A DNA stretch of 64,000 bases from Batillaria attramentaria (taxonomy: Eukaryota; Mollusca; Gastropoda; Batillariidae): positions 695,001 through 759,000 of the forward strand of contig JACVVK020000058.1 of NCBI GenBank assembly GCA_018292915.2, read 5' to 3'. A model generated the notes under the pieces. That model was not told where the DNA came from. It was given only the letters and a program-made list of their open reading frames with translations, and did not search any database. Position numbers and translations under genes: made by a program. Positions within the stretch are counted from its first letter, which is position 1. Each line of letters starts with the position of its first letter. Below, piece after piece: positions 34,610 to 64,000 of this stretch.

Positions 34610-36520
34610 AAATAAACTTATGTTAGCGGTTATTCTCTTCTCTGTCTTAATTTTTTGAAAGTCGGGACTGCATCTGTTGCAATATTATCAGTTTAGGACG
34701 AATTAGAGTGGCAGAAGCCTCCATGGCTCCCTTGTGACTCAGGTAAAGGTCATTCACAAGAGTATGTTTGTAATTAATGTAAAGCTCTTATTATATATTA
34801 TAATGCCTGTGTAAAGTTTCTCTATACAGAAACAACTTTAAAACTTGGGCGTTTTCCTTTCTCCGATACGATGACGTCACTCCAAATTTCGTGATCAAAT
34901 GTTATATGTTGTGTACAGAGTTCGTCGTCCCGGACATAGTATGAGAACCGAATAACGTATGGAGACAGCAAACTGTATTTCTATAAAAACTAAACAAAAC
35001 AAACAACAACAACAACAACAAAAGCACCATCACCACCACAACCACCAGTAATAGCAGTAAAAACATGAAACAACAGAATAATAAACCCGTTGTTTGTAGT
35101 CGTGATACTTTATTGATAGTTTTATTTGTGAGAAAAGAATGATAGCGTGAACGAGACTTATTATCAAAAAGCAAAAAGAAAAAAAAATCATTGTACAGAT
35201 CGCAACAAAAGTAAACGAGAAGAAAATATATGTGCGCGACGACAAGCCAACAGTTTTGTGTTTAAAATTCAATATTGTGCAAACAAATAAAAGAACAAAT
35301 AACAACGCATACGTCCATTTCACACACATAGACCACAAAAAAGCAAAACAATTTCTGTATCTTTTCATCCTTGCTGAGCTGCTTTTTGCGCTGAGCATTT
35401 CATTTTGTCACGGGGTCTTGCTGGCAGGCACACACAAAGCAGGTCTCGAGATAGTCAACTATCTTACAGGCAGGAACGATATTTAAAGTGCTTTGGTTTT
35501 AAACTGTTGATTGACTGCATACCAAAACAAAAACCGGTGAGCAAAAGTGGGTATAAACAGTAGCAAAATCAGGCCCTTAAAGTATCATTTTGCAGGTATA
35601 TGTACGCGCATAAAATTGTTTAAGATAATAAATCACATGAATATGAAAACAATTTGATGAGAGAGTTGGATTTTTGTGATTATGCTTAGAATCTCGAGAA
35701 CGGTGTTCTCGTGTAAATGGGACTATCAAACATCAAAGGCCTCCGTTTCGGTGAATAAAGAGCCTTACTCCAGGGCTCAAATACCAAATCTACAACTGGA
35801 TTGAAACAACACTTTTAGGAATACAACGGGACTTCTTCCATGTATCAATATTATCGAAACGATTGGCAAAGTTATGTAGAAAAACTAATTCTTTGGTTAT
35901 ATATACACGAACTACATGGCACCGGGAAAAACGTTGTACATACATTGAAATGTTCAGGCAATAAACTGGGTTTGGTAAATAATGGTAAGAGCGCATTGAG
36001 CTGCCACTTAAAGAGTACAGCAAATGCAATCCTCTGTTTGGAAGTCTTTGAGGCGACTATGATACTGCCACAATGTATAAGAAATGAAAATACATTGGAG
36101 TGCAAACCCTTTGGAGTGTATCTCAGAGAAAAGCCACAGAGTTTAACTAGATTCTTCGTCGAATTGTGTATGATAATGTGATGGTGTTGAGTGATTCAGG
36201 CAGGCGCACGAATCGAGACATGGTTTAACAAAAACACGTTTGTTTGTCCGTTACAGAGGAGCAGTGTACTACTCCTGCAAAAACACAAGTGGAAAGACAT
36301 TAGTACACCACAAAAAAGAAAAGCAATAAGCATTGAAATAGACGACACATAAAATGGGTCAAAACTGGAACAATACCAACAATGGCTAAGCAACTATTAC
36401 ACAGAAGTAACATACCAAACTGAACTAAAAGCACGGCTCGCAGAAGTGTAAACAAATAGTTGAAACAAAGACAAAATGGCAGCGTCGGTCCACACCACGC
36501 TACCCGACTCTAGCATCAAA
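34610..36520. other. No gene recognised
   Basis: AT-rich DNA. 35000-35160 matches repeat ends at 25715 and 55980. No convincing coding exon on either strand; ORFs here lack family motifs. Confidence 0.4.
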
Positions 36521-36987
36521 CAGGCCCCGTTTACATTACAGAGCGCTCTGAGGGCGCCCCTAAAGCGCACCATACTGAGAGCGCTCCACGGCGTTTACAT
36601 CACACAGTCGTGGAAGGGGACCTGATATGTCACGTGCTCTCGAGGAATGTGACACATTCAAGATGGCAGCGCCCAGAAAGCACGTGTTTTTTGTATGCCT
36701 GGCAAAAAAAAAAAAAAAAAAAAACCAACAACAACAACAAAAAACAACAACAAAAAACCCCCAAAAAACCGATTTTTTGCCATTTGCAAAAATGGCCTGT
36801 TGCTACGGTGACACAAGGCCCCACGTGACGAGACGAAAGCGCCCTAAGCTAGAGCGCCCTCACACTACCCACGGTAGGTAGTCTGAGAGCGGTGCGCTTT
36901 CGGAGCGGTTTGTCCAAGTGTAAACGCGACAGGGCGCTCTCAGAGCGCTCTCAGGGCGGTATTGTAAGCTAATGTAAACGGGGCCTG
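36521..36987. mobile_element. Non-autonomous DNA transposon (467 bp)
   Basis: Perfect 18-bp inverted ends CAGGCCCCGTTTACATTA and its complement, with sub-terminal GAGCGCTCT-type motifs on both sides and poly-A/CAACAA DNA inside. The CAGG start and CGTTTACA are hAT/Kolobok-like, but I see no clear target duplication to decide the superfamily. Confidence 0.75.
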
Positions 36988-37029
36988 TACATGAGTCCGT
37001 GAATTCAAAACAAAACTCACTTATAAGCT

Positions 37030-37748
37030 GGCTGGTGTCCGCCTAGGGATTAGAGTCCATGCTGGCGTCAGAGCAGAATGGAATACCCGCAGGGCTGAAT
37101 TGGGACCGTGCCCCGCGGCGTGGGGCTGGGATACTTATAACGAGATCACGTGGGCGCCCGGCCCGCAAAGAAAGCAACAGTAGGGTGCGTGGCTGGAGGA
37201 GAGTACATTTAGGGCTAGAGGGGGGAATATATATTTCTTGCTATCCATATATCCAACCGTAGCGGGCGTTCTATAGCAGCTAGGAATTTCAAACAAACGG
37301 CAGCTGAAAGGGCTTGAAAAATACTTTAAAATGGCTTAAGTTTGGAACATACAGAGAACATACAGAGAATTCCCTATTGCCGATTGAAGAGCGTAAAGAC
37401 CGGGACCACGCATTTGACCACGCATTTGATAAAATGGCAAAATACACCCGTTAAACTATAAACTACCGCTAACAACGAAACATGATTAGAAAGTTAAAAA
37501 CTCTCCTTAAACTACTGCACTTTACAGAATTATTCTAAGCGAAGGGACTACGGAGATAATTGACACTGAAAAGACACAAACAAACACAACAAATTGACAC
37601 GCGCGCCACCGCGGATACGAAACACTGCGTGCGTGCGGCTAGTGGGCACGCGGCTCGTGGCTAGCGAACAGCGCTGGCCAGAGAACTAAGCGGTAGTGGG
37701 GCGAGCGACCAAACTAGCGACCGAGCGGGTGCAAACAACTCGGCTACA
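37030..37748 (-). mobile_element. LTR of an LTR retrotransposon (relative of 46281-47009)
   Basis: On the minus strand it begins TGTAGCCGAGTTGTTTG and includes AAATGCGTGGTC, TCTTTACGCTCTTCAATCGG and CTTTCTTTGCGGGCC. These parallel the solo LTR at 46281 (TGTAGTCGAGTGGTTTG, AAATGCGTGGTC, TCTTTACGCTCCTTAATCGG). The 3' boundary is uncertain. Confidence 0.55.
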
Positions 37749-37749
37749 A

Positions 37750-38300
37750 TAAAAAAAAAAGTATTTGATTTTCGTAAGTGACATTGCTTCTTCCGACAAT
37801 CAAACAAATGTACAGCATCATTTAATTCCAGAAACCGCCGTCTACAAAAAATATGCCTGTACTACATATGTCTAAAATATATTAAACCAGCTGTCAACTT
37901 TTTATTAATATCCATGTATAAAATGTCCACAAGTTTGGAACTTCAACAGTGATTGATGAATTGTACGATGTGAGTAGTGCCCAAATTGTAGTATTATGCG
38001 TTTATAAAGTCATAGCTATGAAATGACGTCGTGGAAAAAACATTCACACTAAGTCCATATATATTTTACACACAGAACCAAAAACAACAACAAAATGTCA
38101 AATATGAATTCAGAAAATTCATACATCTGATTATCTCCCTCTAACGGTCTGTATCTGCTCTTAGGATCTCGGATCTCGAGAAAGCTCTGGTGTAGATGGA
38201 CTAACAAACAATAAAACAAGGTAGACACTTTCTGTATGTACGTCGATAGTGTGCACTAACTGTGTTTTAAGTACATATGTACAGTTCTAAACAAAGCAGC
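37750..38300. other. 3' flank of gene B, no gene recognised
   Basis: AT-rich DNA beyond gene B's stop. AATCTCGAGAA and ...ACTAACAAACA stretches near 38170-38210 resemble 35690-35730. Confidence 0.4.
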
Positions 38301-38304
38301 TTCC

Positions 38305-38545
38305 GATAAGAAGGGCATCTTTCAAAATTTTCAAATCCATTCGAGTGAGGAGGGTATCTTTCAAAAATTTCATATCCATTTCAGTGAGGAAAGTATCTTT
38401 CAAAATTTTCAAATCTATTCAAGTGAGGAGGGTATCTTTCAAAAATTTTCAAATCCATTTCAGTGAGGAAAGCATCTTTCAAAATTTTCAAATTCATTCC
38501 AGTGAGTTCGGGAACTTTCAAAATTTTCAAACCCTTCGGACCAAA
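38305..38545. repeat. ~40-bp tandem repeat past gene B stop
   Basis: About six units of ATCTTTCAAAATTTTCAAAT followed by CCATTxxAGTGAGGA. If gene B's 3' UTR reaches this far the array would be transcribed. Confidence 0.8.
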
Positions 38546-38725
38546 AGTACCTTTCGTAAACTTCTACCGTTTTTTGCGCACAACGAATCAACGTGCATGT
38601 ATACCAGTGGTAGGAACTAGAGATTTCACAGTTACAGACAACGTGGCAATTTTCATACTTTTTTACTTTGAAAATTCAAATTATAAAAAGAAAAGTCGGG
38701 AGAGGATTCCCTACGGGTTGTGCCT

Positions 38726-50082
<11,357 letters not shown>

Positions 50083-50433
50083 GCTGTTTTCGTTGTGTCA
50101 CTGAGACGCTGTTGCATCTATGTCGAGAATAAATCACACATCACTACTCCCTGCTTCTCATATCACCAGAAAGCGTCTCTGTTCCTAATCCGGCTGAGCG
50201 GAAACTCCAACGTAAAATCCCGTGTTACTAACTGATACGTCCAAAAGTAACACGGGTACATACGAACCCCATGGTGTTTTCACTTCCGTGTAGACAGGCC
50301 GCCCAACCGAATTAGCGTGGCCAACATACATGCACTGAAGATGAAGGTCGTTAATAGTAAAACATACACTAGAACCTGACGCCCTCCGCCACTGCCAACA
50401 ATGCCAACGCGCGCGCGCGCGCGCGCGTGTGTG

Positions 50434-50470
<37 letters not shown>

Positions 50471-51133
50471 ACCACGGTGTTCTAATTATATCCATCACAT
50501 ACTAAATTGTATTGAATCTCTCTCTCTCTCTCTCTCTGCAGGCACAACCACCATGCATGGAACGAGGATGTAGATCTAAAAAGCAGCTGTGTCGCAAAAT
50601 GCGAGGGAAAGGCACACGCTTTTGTTGACACCGACAACTTGATAAAAAGCTATCTCAGTCTACATGAGGCCATGCACCCCTGGAGTACTTGAAAGGAGCA
50701 GACCGGAGGTGGTGGTGGGTATTGTGTGTGAAATGCATTAAATGTTGTTTGGACACCTGAATACGCAATGCCTTTGCGTTTTCAATGTGCTATACACAAC
50801 AGTTTGTAACCGAAGTATTTATGTGATGTGATGTGATATTGAAACATCGCCCTGAAGTAAGGAAATGACAGATAGAAAGAAAGAAGGTGACTTGTATACA
50901 ACAGCTTTAACATTTCTATTACCTATAGCCTTACAACTATTGCAGCTAAACGCCCTCGATGAAGCGGGAACATGATATTATAGCCGCTGTTGTTAAAAAG
51001 GAAGTTTTCTGTTCATAATGAGCCTGTTCCATAACAAATGTCTGAATACAGTTTCCTCAATTCAGGGCCACAACTTGTGAAAGGCTAAGAACTGATTTCC
51101 ACCACACTGGGTACAGTACAGAAGGAAACGGTC
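50083..51133. promoter_or_regulatory. Shared upstream region of divergent genes B and C
   Basis: The two start codons face away across 1051 bp. It contains an alternating CG tract (50408-50428), a GT tract (50429-50469) and (TC)n (50517-50536). No TATA box is obvious. The 5' UTR and promoters of both receptors must lie here unless there are further 5' exons. Confidence 0.5.
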
Positions 51134-57859
<6,726 letters not shown>

Positions 57860-57880
57860 ATGAACAGACATCTAATTAAT

Positions 57881-57886
57881 AATAAA
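57881..57886 (+). terminator. Poly(A) signal of gene C
   Basis: AATAAA 22 bp after the stop. This is a very short 3' UTR if used. Confidence 0.65.
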
Positions 57887-57917
57887 GTCAATCGTACATC
57901 ACTATGAGTATTAGTGT

Positions 57918-58178
57918 ATCTCTTCTTCTTCTTCTTCTGCGTTCCATCTGGCCGTCAAATTCGCAGTCCTGACATGGCAATGAACTGCTCCGTCTTTTGT
58001 AGGTCGTCGCTGTTCCCCAGAGTTAGTCGTGAAGGCTGGTGTCGATGGGCCAGATTTCACGGCGAAGCTGCTCGAGGTGTGGGCAGGTTTGTAGGATGTG
58101 GTCTGGAGTCTCCTCTTCAGCACCACACTGGCATGATGCTGTGTCCACGAGGCCCATCTTCTTCATATGTTTTCGGAG
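57918..58178 (-). mobile_element. LINE 3' fragment after gene C
   Basis: Same 3' end of the RNase H-type LINE as at 17330, truncated near 58178 instead of 18262. Its presence after both tails shows that it was duplicated with them. Confidence 0.8.
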
Positions 58179-58504
58179 TGTATCTCTAAAGCACTAGCTT
58201 CCATCGGGGACGGATCCCCACATACAGGGATGCATACAATCTAACTCGAAGCAGAAGGTCGACCACAGCTTAATCGTACCGGTTCCATTGTTCGTGGAAC
58301 TGGTTCGTAAACCAGACTTCGTCATTGTAATTACTAGGGTCTTTGTGTAGGTACTGCATGATAACAGCCATTCCAATGTACGTCAGCCAGTTTAATCGCA
58401 CATGACACGCGAAGCAATAGTCTGGCAGATCAGAGCATAGTATTTCAAGTAGCTGCCATTATGAGTTTGCCTGTTCATTTCTTTGTTTTATTTTATTTTT
58501 TTGT

Positions 58505-58790
58505 CACTATGGCTCAGTTGGTATAGTTCGCCCGTCAGGACGTGCAAATGTACACCAATCAATTCCGTCGATATTTCGGCATTTAACAGTCGTCCACTAA
58601 CGGGGGTGACTGTATCCCCGCAACGCGTGAGGGGGTGCAAATGTATTCCGGGGTCTGGCGAGGTGAAGGCACATGGCCGCTGACTTCGTTCTACGAATTT
58701 ACTGTATGAGAAATATGGACGGAATTGACTGGTGTACATTTGCACCCCCCCCCCCCCCAACGGGCAAACTATACCAACTGAGCGTTACTA
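58505..58790. mobile_element. Foldback MITE (family F)
   Basis: GGCTCAGTTGGTATAGTTCG at left and CAAACTATACCAACTGAGC at right are inverted. Interior arms (TCAATTCCGTCGATATT and ACGGAATTGACTGG) also pair. Confidence 0.75.
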
Positions 58791-58794
58791 TGAA

Positions 58795-59837
58795 TGTTTG
58801 TGGTGCCTTTTTTGCATCACATTCTCAACCGACAAGAATGGTGCCATCTTTTCCAGTTGCTGTTTCATCAGATTCTCTGCCAAAAGTGACTATTCGACTG
58901 GTACACGAACAAGTAGAACTTTTCCGAGATCTGCACCCCTTGCTACAAATGAATCTGCTCCATCCTACCTTTCTGACATGATCCAACTCGACACTCTATC
59001 ACGCTCCGTCCAGTCTTCAGCTAACACTTTTACTCTCAGAAATCACCGCACTAGACTTTCTACTGTTGGCACCAGAGCATTCTCCTACGCTGGTCATCTA
59101 GCTCGGAATTCCCTCCCTCGTTTACTCTGCCCTCCCTATTTTACTCTGCCCTCCCTTGTTTACTCTGCCCTCCCTCGTTTACTCTGCCCTCCCTTGTTTA
59201 CTCTGCCCTCGCTCGTTTACTCTGCCCTCCCTAGTTTACTCTACCCTCCCTCGTTAACTCTGCCCTCCCTCGTATACTCTGCCCTCCCTAGAGTACTCTG
59301 CCCTCCCTAGTTTACTCTGCCCTCCCTTGTTTACTCTGCCCTCCCTCGTTTACTCTGCTCTCCCTAGTTTACTCTGCCCTCCCTAGTTTACTCTGCCCTA
59401 GCTCGTTTACTCTGCCCTCCCTTGTTTACTCTGCCGTCCCTAGTTTACTCTGCCCTCGCTCGTTTACTCTGCCCTCCCTTGTTTACTCTGCCCTCCCTAG
59501 TTTACTCTGCCCTAGCTCGTTTACTCTGCCCTCCCTTGTTTACTCTGCCCTCCCTTGTTTACTTTGCCCTCCCTAGTTTACTCTGCCCTCGCTCGTTTAC
59601 TCTGCCCTCCCTAGTTTACTCTGCCCTCCCTAGTTTAGTCTGCCCTCCCTAGTTTAGTCTGCCCTCCCTAGTTTAGTCTGCCCTCTCTAGTTTACTCTGC
59701 CCTCACTTGTTTACTCTGCCCTCGCTCGTTTACTCTGCCATCCCTCGTTTACTCTGCCCTCCCTCGTTTACTCTGCCATTCACCCTCCCTTGAAACTTTC
59801 AAGAAACATGTGAAAACCCATCTAACCGTTTGCTTCA

Positions 59838-59898
<61 letters not shown>

Positions 59899-60170
59899 GC
59901 CCTGCCTTATGGCTCTGTATTTATTTGTATATATATATATTTCTTCCTTTTCACTTGTTGTTCTATTTTTAAGCTGTTATTTATGTATAGGTTACAGCGC
60001 TATATACGTTTTTATCATCATTATTATTATCATCTGTCTATACACGGATTTATTTGCTCTTATCAGCACCGCTTACCTCCTTTAAAAATGCATAAGCCTT
60101 GGCCAAATGAATGCATTACATAATGTATGTGCATACTCTTTTTCGTGTTTTCGGTCAATAAAATTTTGGT
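58795..60170 (+). mobile_element. LINE ORF2 C-terminus and 3' UTR, split by a minisatellite
   Basis: Encodes APSYLSDMIQLD, SANTFTLRNHRTRLSTVGTR and AFSYAGHLARNSLP, then the minisatellite. The protein then resumes with LETFKKHVKTHL at about 59790-59820. The 3' UTR has a GT tract (59839-59897) and ends near CAATAAAATTTTGG (60157). Strict LINE C-terminal order with an inserted repeat. Confidence 0.75.
59110..59775 (+). repeat. 19-bp minisatellite inside LINE ORF
   Basis: About 35 units of CTCTGCCCTCCCTCGTTTA with variants (CTTG, CTAG, CTCG). The 19-bp unit cycles through all three frames, so a 19-residue peptide repeat (LVYSALPRLLCPP) appears in open frames. These ORFs are not genes. Confidence 0.92.
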
Positions 60171-60174
60171 ATAA

Positions 60175-60286
60175 AAGCACAAACTGTCTCTCTTTTCCTC
60201 TGTCTTTCTGTCTGTCTGTCTGCCTCTGTCTGTCTGTCTGTCTGTCTGTCTCTGACTATGCTGTAGAGGTATGAAAAAATGCACTG

Positions 60287-60345
<59 letters not shown>

Positions 60346-60881
60346 TTGCTCTCCGCCATAACAGTAGCTGTGGTATCATGCCAGCGCGCCGTTCGTGTTG
60401 CAGATCATCAGCACGCCTATCTTCTACTAATACCATGATATTCAACACTTGCAAGGCAAACCTTCCACACAACTTTACACTCCTGTAGACGTTGTGAGAC
60501 ACAATATAATAGTGATTTAGTTTTAAGCTAGCGTATGGCTACGTCTAACTCTGAACTTGGTATGTGTGAATGCTGAAAACGTTCCGTGGACCACGACTTT
60601 ATTACATAATTATGAGGTATAACTATATTAATGGAAACTGAAAGCCCGACGTGGAGAGAAATAAAGAGCATTGCTACCACTCAACGAAGTTATGCACTAA
60701 TACTATGCACGTTATCATTTGCTAATCTTTCAAACAAAAATGATAAAACGCGAAAAGCTTATCAGTGTGCGTTGACTCATCGGTGACAAAACGGATTATT
60801 CAGAGCTTGAAATATGACTCGTGAAATAGGACTTTCGACTTGTTCCTGAAGGGATGGCTATGAATATTTGTATCACACAGG

Positions 60882-60958
<77 letters not shown>

Positions 60959-61008
60959 GACACACACACACACACACAAACAAACAAACAAACACACAGA
61001 CACACACA

Positions 61009-61063
<55 letters not shown>

Positions 61064-61563
61064 TACCAAACAAAGCCACCTATCCGCCTTTTTCAAGTAC
61101 ACCGGATGAGATATGGTCCCGTGTCAAACTAGCTTTTACCAGGCTCTGTGTCAAGTCAACAAAACTGTCTTCCTCAACCTTTGTCCACTTGTATTTTGCT
61201 ACACAGTTGCCATTTGACATCCTCGTTCCATTTAGTGGTGGTTACATTAGACTGGAGAGAGAGAGAGGGGGAGAGAGAGATGGCAATATAGTTGTGTATG
61301 GTCGCGTAACCGCATGTTAATGCATTATTTTAAATCAGGAGACTGTACAGACTTGAATAATGCAATGTACACAAGATTTTGTGGTCATTCATGCAGAAAA
61401 ATAATTCACATATATACCCATGAGTTTTGTATCAAAAGTCAAAAGCCGCAATTTTTATGTGTACACAATGTGCACACTCTTCACGAGATTTACAGGTTAG
61501 GTGTGTGTTGTTGTTGTTGTTGTTGTTTTTGTTGTTGTTGTTGTTGTGTGTGTGTGTGTGTGT

Positions 61564-61629
<66 letters not shown>

Positions 61630-62175
61630 AAGGGGGTCCTGTATGCTGTATGGTGGCGGTGTAGGAGTAGGGGGTGGGGACGGTGTGTGGTTGGGTGGGA
61701 GTTGGGAGGGGGGGGGGGGGGTGTCCTAACTAGGAAGGATAGTGACAAACAGGGTTTGGGTTTCAAACAGTATATTCTGGGAGAGTATTACGATTTTTTT
61801 TTTCTGGTTTTCTAACGTGGTTGTGTTTCTTTTTCCCCTTCAAGGTAAACTGAGAAACACACAGGACGTCCTCACTGAAAAATTCAGCACGCCAAGCAAC
61901 CGCTGACCCGAGTCGGCACGATACTTGATGTTGTGCGGGCGAAATGCAAAATCACCATTCTTAGCCACTGGGTGCATTTAAAAAAAAATCCTGTTCAAGG
62001 GCAGAGCTCCCCACCATACAATGGTCTCGTCATAGCGTTTTTCAAGTACGATATTTATTTCCCTGTCTACAGAATCGCGTCGTTGTTCGAGTTAAAGTAC
62101 ATCCTCCACCCCCACCCCCCTTCCCAAGCTCCACTCGCCCGCCCCCATCCCCCCACTTCCTTCACCCTTAACCAG

Positions 62176-62224
<49 letters not shown>

Positions 62225-62414
62225 AGGAACGCTTTGGTGATACGGGCAGAATAGATTGGGTTTTCCAATGTAATTCAATGGGTATCAGTTTCGACATGTC
62301 CGCGAGCCATTCAATTAAGGGTTTCAGGCGCTTTTGGGGACGATGACTGTGCTTCCTCGTATGAACCACAGATGAGCAGGGATCTCTCATAGTGTGCGTC
62401 ACGGTGTGGTGTGT

Positions 62415-62480
<66 letters not shown>
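60175..62480. other. No gene recognised, repeat-rich
   Basis: (CTGT)n at 60200-60250, GT/CA tracts at 60289-60342, 60885-61062, 61543-61627 and 62178-62221, a poly-G run and (GA)n. The long ORFs here are dinucleotide translations. Confidence 0.5.
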
Positions 62481-62486
<6 letters not shown>

Positions 62487-62487
62487 A

Positions 62488-62985
62488 CAGACCCATACGC
62501 TTAAGTCAAACACACTTAAGTCGAACTTCGGATACGTCGAAGCAAAAAGTTTTTCCCGGCAAAGCTTGCTCTTTGTATGACTAAATTTTCCACAGATAAG
62601 TCGAACGAGTACTCAAAAACGGATAAGTCAAAACTCGGTTATGTCAAACGGAATCTGCAATTTTAGCCTCGGATAAGTCGTACCAGTCGCTGGCACGGGA
62701 ATTTCTTTTTGTCCTTCTGATGCATCAGCGCCAAAACACGGCTTGCACAGAGATTTAACACTTTCCCTGCAAGTACAGGTTGACAGGTGTTATGTGTCCT
62801 GCGGGCCTTAGGGCTGGTTACTTGGGTGGTAGAACACGAAATTGGCGAGAAACACGTGCAAGAACAGAGCTAGGCGTGAGATCTGACCCTGTGCCCCTGA
62901 TCTGTGAGGTTTTCTGTCGCCAGTGTTAAGGTGATTTGCCGTCGGTTTCGGAGGGTAAGCAGTGAGTTATTCCTGGTGTGTGAAA

Positions 62986-63025
<40 letters not shown>

Positions 63026-63147
63026 TTTGCCGGTTGGTGCCGTTAGAGTTGGATCTTTCTGCTATTTGACTGCGTGTGTTTATATGACGTTGCACTAGAA
63101 TTTATTTAGCACATGCGATCATATGACTGCGAACGCGCGCACGCACG

Positions 63148-63217
<70 letters not shown>

Positions 63218-63930
63218 CACACACACACACACACGCGCACAGATAACGCTGCTGATCTTACAAGCAGAATAAGAGTCAGTGAAAGTAGAAAAGAAGAAGA
63301 AAACATAAGCTGGAAACCTATCACCGTTTGGTGCCAGACAGCTTTCATGTCAGAACGAAACAGCCATCAGAAGAACTTGGCTTTCTAATTCCTCTGCATT
63401 GCATGTGTGACTATGGTAAGACCAAGCCAATACTTTGAACTCAAAGTGAACTCAAAGTGAACAAAATAGCTACGGAGATTCGATGACATGGCAGCTTACA
63501 CGAGCGTATTGAATATAACAAATCCTAGCAGTAAGGCTCAGTATAGTTCGCACCCCAGGGCCGTACTGGGCAAACTATTCAAACGCATCCACACTCGTTT
63601 AGTAGAGTTCGCCTGCTTATATTGATTTAGGGTTGGGGTTACCTTGTGGTAACTGATGGAGCCATCGCTATGTTGTTCAGACGGTCGCAGTGCAGGTGCA
63701 AATGACACAAGGGGGCGAACTATACCAACGCAGCAGCAGTAAGTTCATGTTGTCCAGGGAAAGTAAATTTCAGTTTCCAAATCGAATCAGGGGGTGAAAA
63801 GGTGCAACTCGCTTAACTCGAAGTTAGAGTCGAAATTCGACCTTATCCGTCGTTACGGATAAGTCAAACTTTGGATACGTCGAACAAAAATCCATTTCCC
63901 CTGCGAATTCGACTTAAGCGTGTTCGACTG
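62488..63930. mobile_element. Non-autonomous pogo/Tigger-like element (1.44 kb)
   Basis: TA flanks both ends. The right end, read inward on the minus strand, is CAGTCGAACACGCTTAAGTC; the left end is CAGACCCATACGCTTAAGTC, followed by many GATAAGTCGAA-type motifs. These match the Tigger/pogo terminal style. No transposase; contains a CA tract and a nested foldback MITE. Confidence 0.65.
63536..63735. mobile_element. Foldback MITE (family F), diverged
   Basis: GGCTCAGTATAGTTCGC at left, GGGGGCGAACTATACCAACG at right, nested in the Tigger-like element. Confidence 0.6.
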
Positions 63931-64000
63931 TACTGCTCGTAACATTGTGACCCGGGCCAGTCCTCAACACGTAGATGTTTTTTTTTTGTTTTTTTTTTTG

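Noticed and set aside
35030..36181. Hydrophobic and mixed ORFs on both strands as a membrane protein gene
   Set aside because: AT-rich DNA gives Phe/Leu runs; no splice structure, no homology visible, and part matches dispersed repeat ends.
59110..59652. ORFs with a 19-residue Leu-Pro-Tyr repeat
   Set aside because: Produced by a 19-bp minisatellite read in all frames inside a LINE; not a repeat protein gene.

Overview
The window looks like animal nuclear DNA, most probably from a marine mollusc (my inference, with a gastropod the first guess). The reasons are exon-intron genes with GT/AG introns, dozens of long CA/GT, GA/CT and poly-G/C tracts, and a crowd of decayed mobile elements: Tc1/mariner, pogo/Tigger-like and piggyBac-like MITEs, LINEs, a Penelope-like element, LTR elements, tRNA-derived SINEs and hammerhead-ribozyme repeats. 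No bacterial gene, rRNA gene or functional tRNA gene is visible.

The host genes I can support form one family: a cluster of immunoglobulin-superfamily transmembrane receptors. Each is built from a signal-peptide exon, one exon per Ig domain, a transmembrane exon and one or more tail exons. All extracellular-exon junctions and the TM junctions are phase 1. Gene B (minus, 50082 to 38726, 12 exons, 834 aa) and gene C (plus, 51134 to 57859, 8 exons, 645 aa) are complete and head to head, with their start codons about 1.05 kb apart. Gene A (minus, four Ig exons between 3111 and 310) runs off the left edge. Gene D (minus, 29943 to 26054) is a reduced or broken copy. Copy E (plus, 9974 to 17285) keeps only a TM exon and a tail exon. 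An orphan signal-peptide exon lies at 24344-24296. The tails hold many tyrosines in ITIM or ITIM-like contexts, and gene C also has YxN (Grb2-type) sites. This suggests phosphotyrosine signalling from a self/non-self or pathogen receptor family, but the sequence shows no ligand.

Layout. 0-4.3 kb: gene A exons, with a SINE in one intron, then a dead Tc1 copy. 4.5-8.6 kb: hammerhead-type repeat, then an LTR (tRNA-Pro-type primer site) split by a Tc1 element. 9-17.3 kb: copy E, whose single intron has been expanded by about 6.6 kb of repeats. 17.3-23.9 kb: LINE RNase H fragment, Penelope-like GIY-YIG fragment, a direct duplication with a long hairpin, a tandem hammerhead repeat, a LINE reverse-transcriptase fragment and a Tigger-like element. 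24.3-29.9 kb: orphan leader and gene D. 30-38 kb: SINEs, LINE 3' ends, MITEs, minisatellites and an LTR. 38.7-50.1 kb: gene B. 51.1-57.9 kb: gene C. 58-64 kb: LINE with an internal minisatellite, foldback MITEs and a Tigger-like element.

The left end (gene A, copy E and the LINE after copy E) is arranged like gene B, gene C and the LINE after gene C. It therefore looks like a second copy of the head-to-head pair with its middle deleted. Ig1 and Ig2 are nearly identical in genes A, B and C, whereas Ig3-Ig5 and the tails are divergent and mosaic. That pattern points to exon exchange or gene conversion across the cluster.
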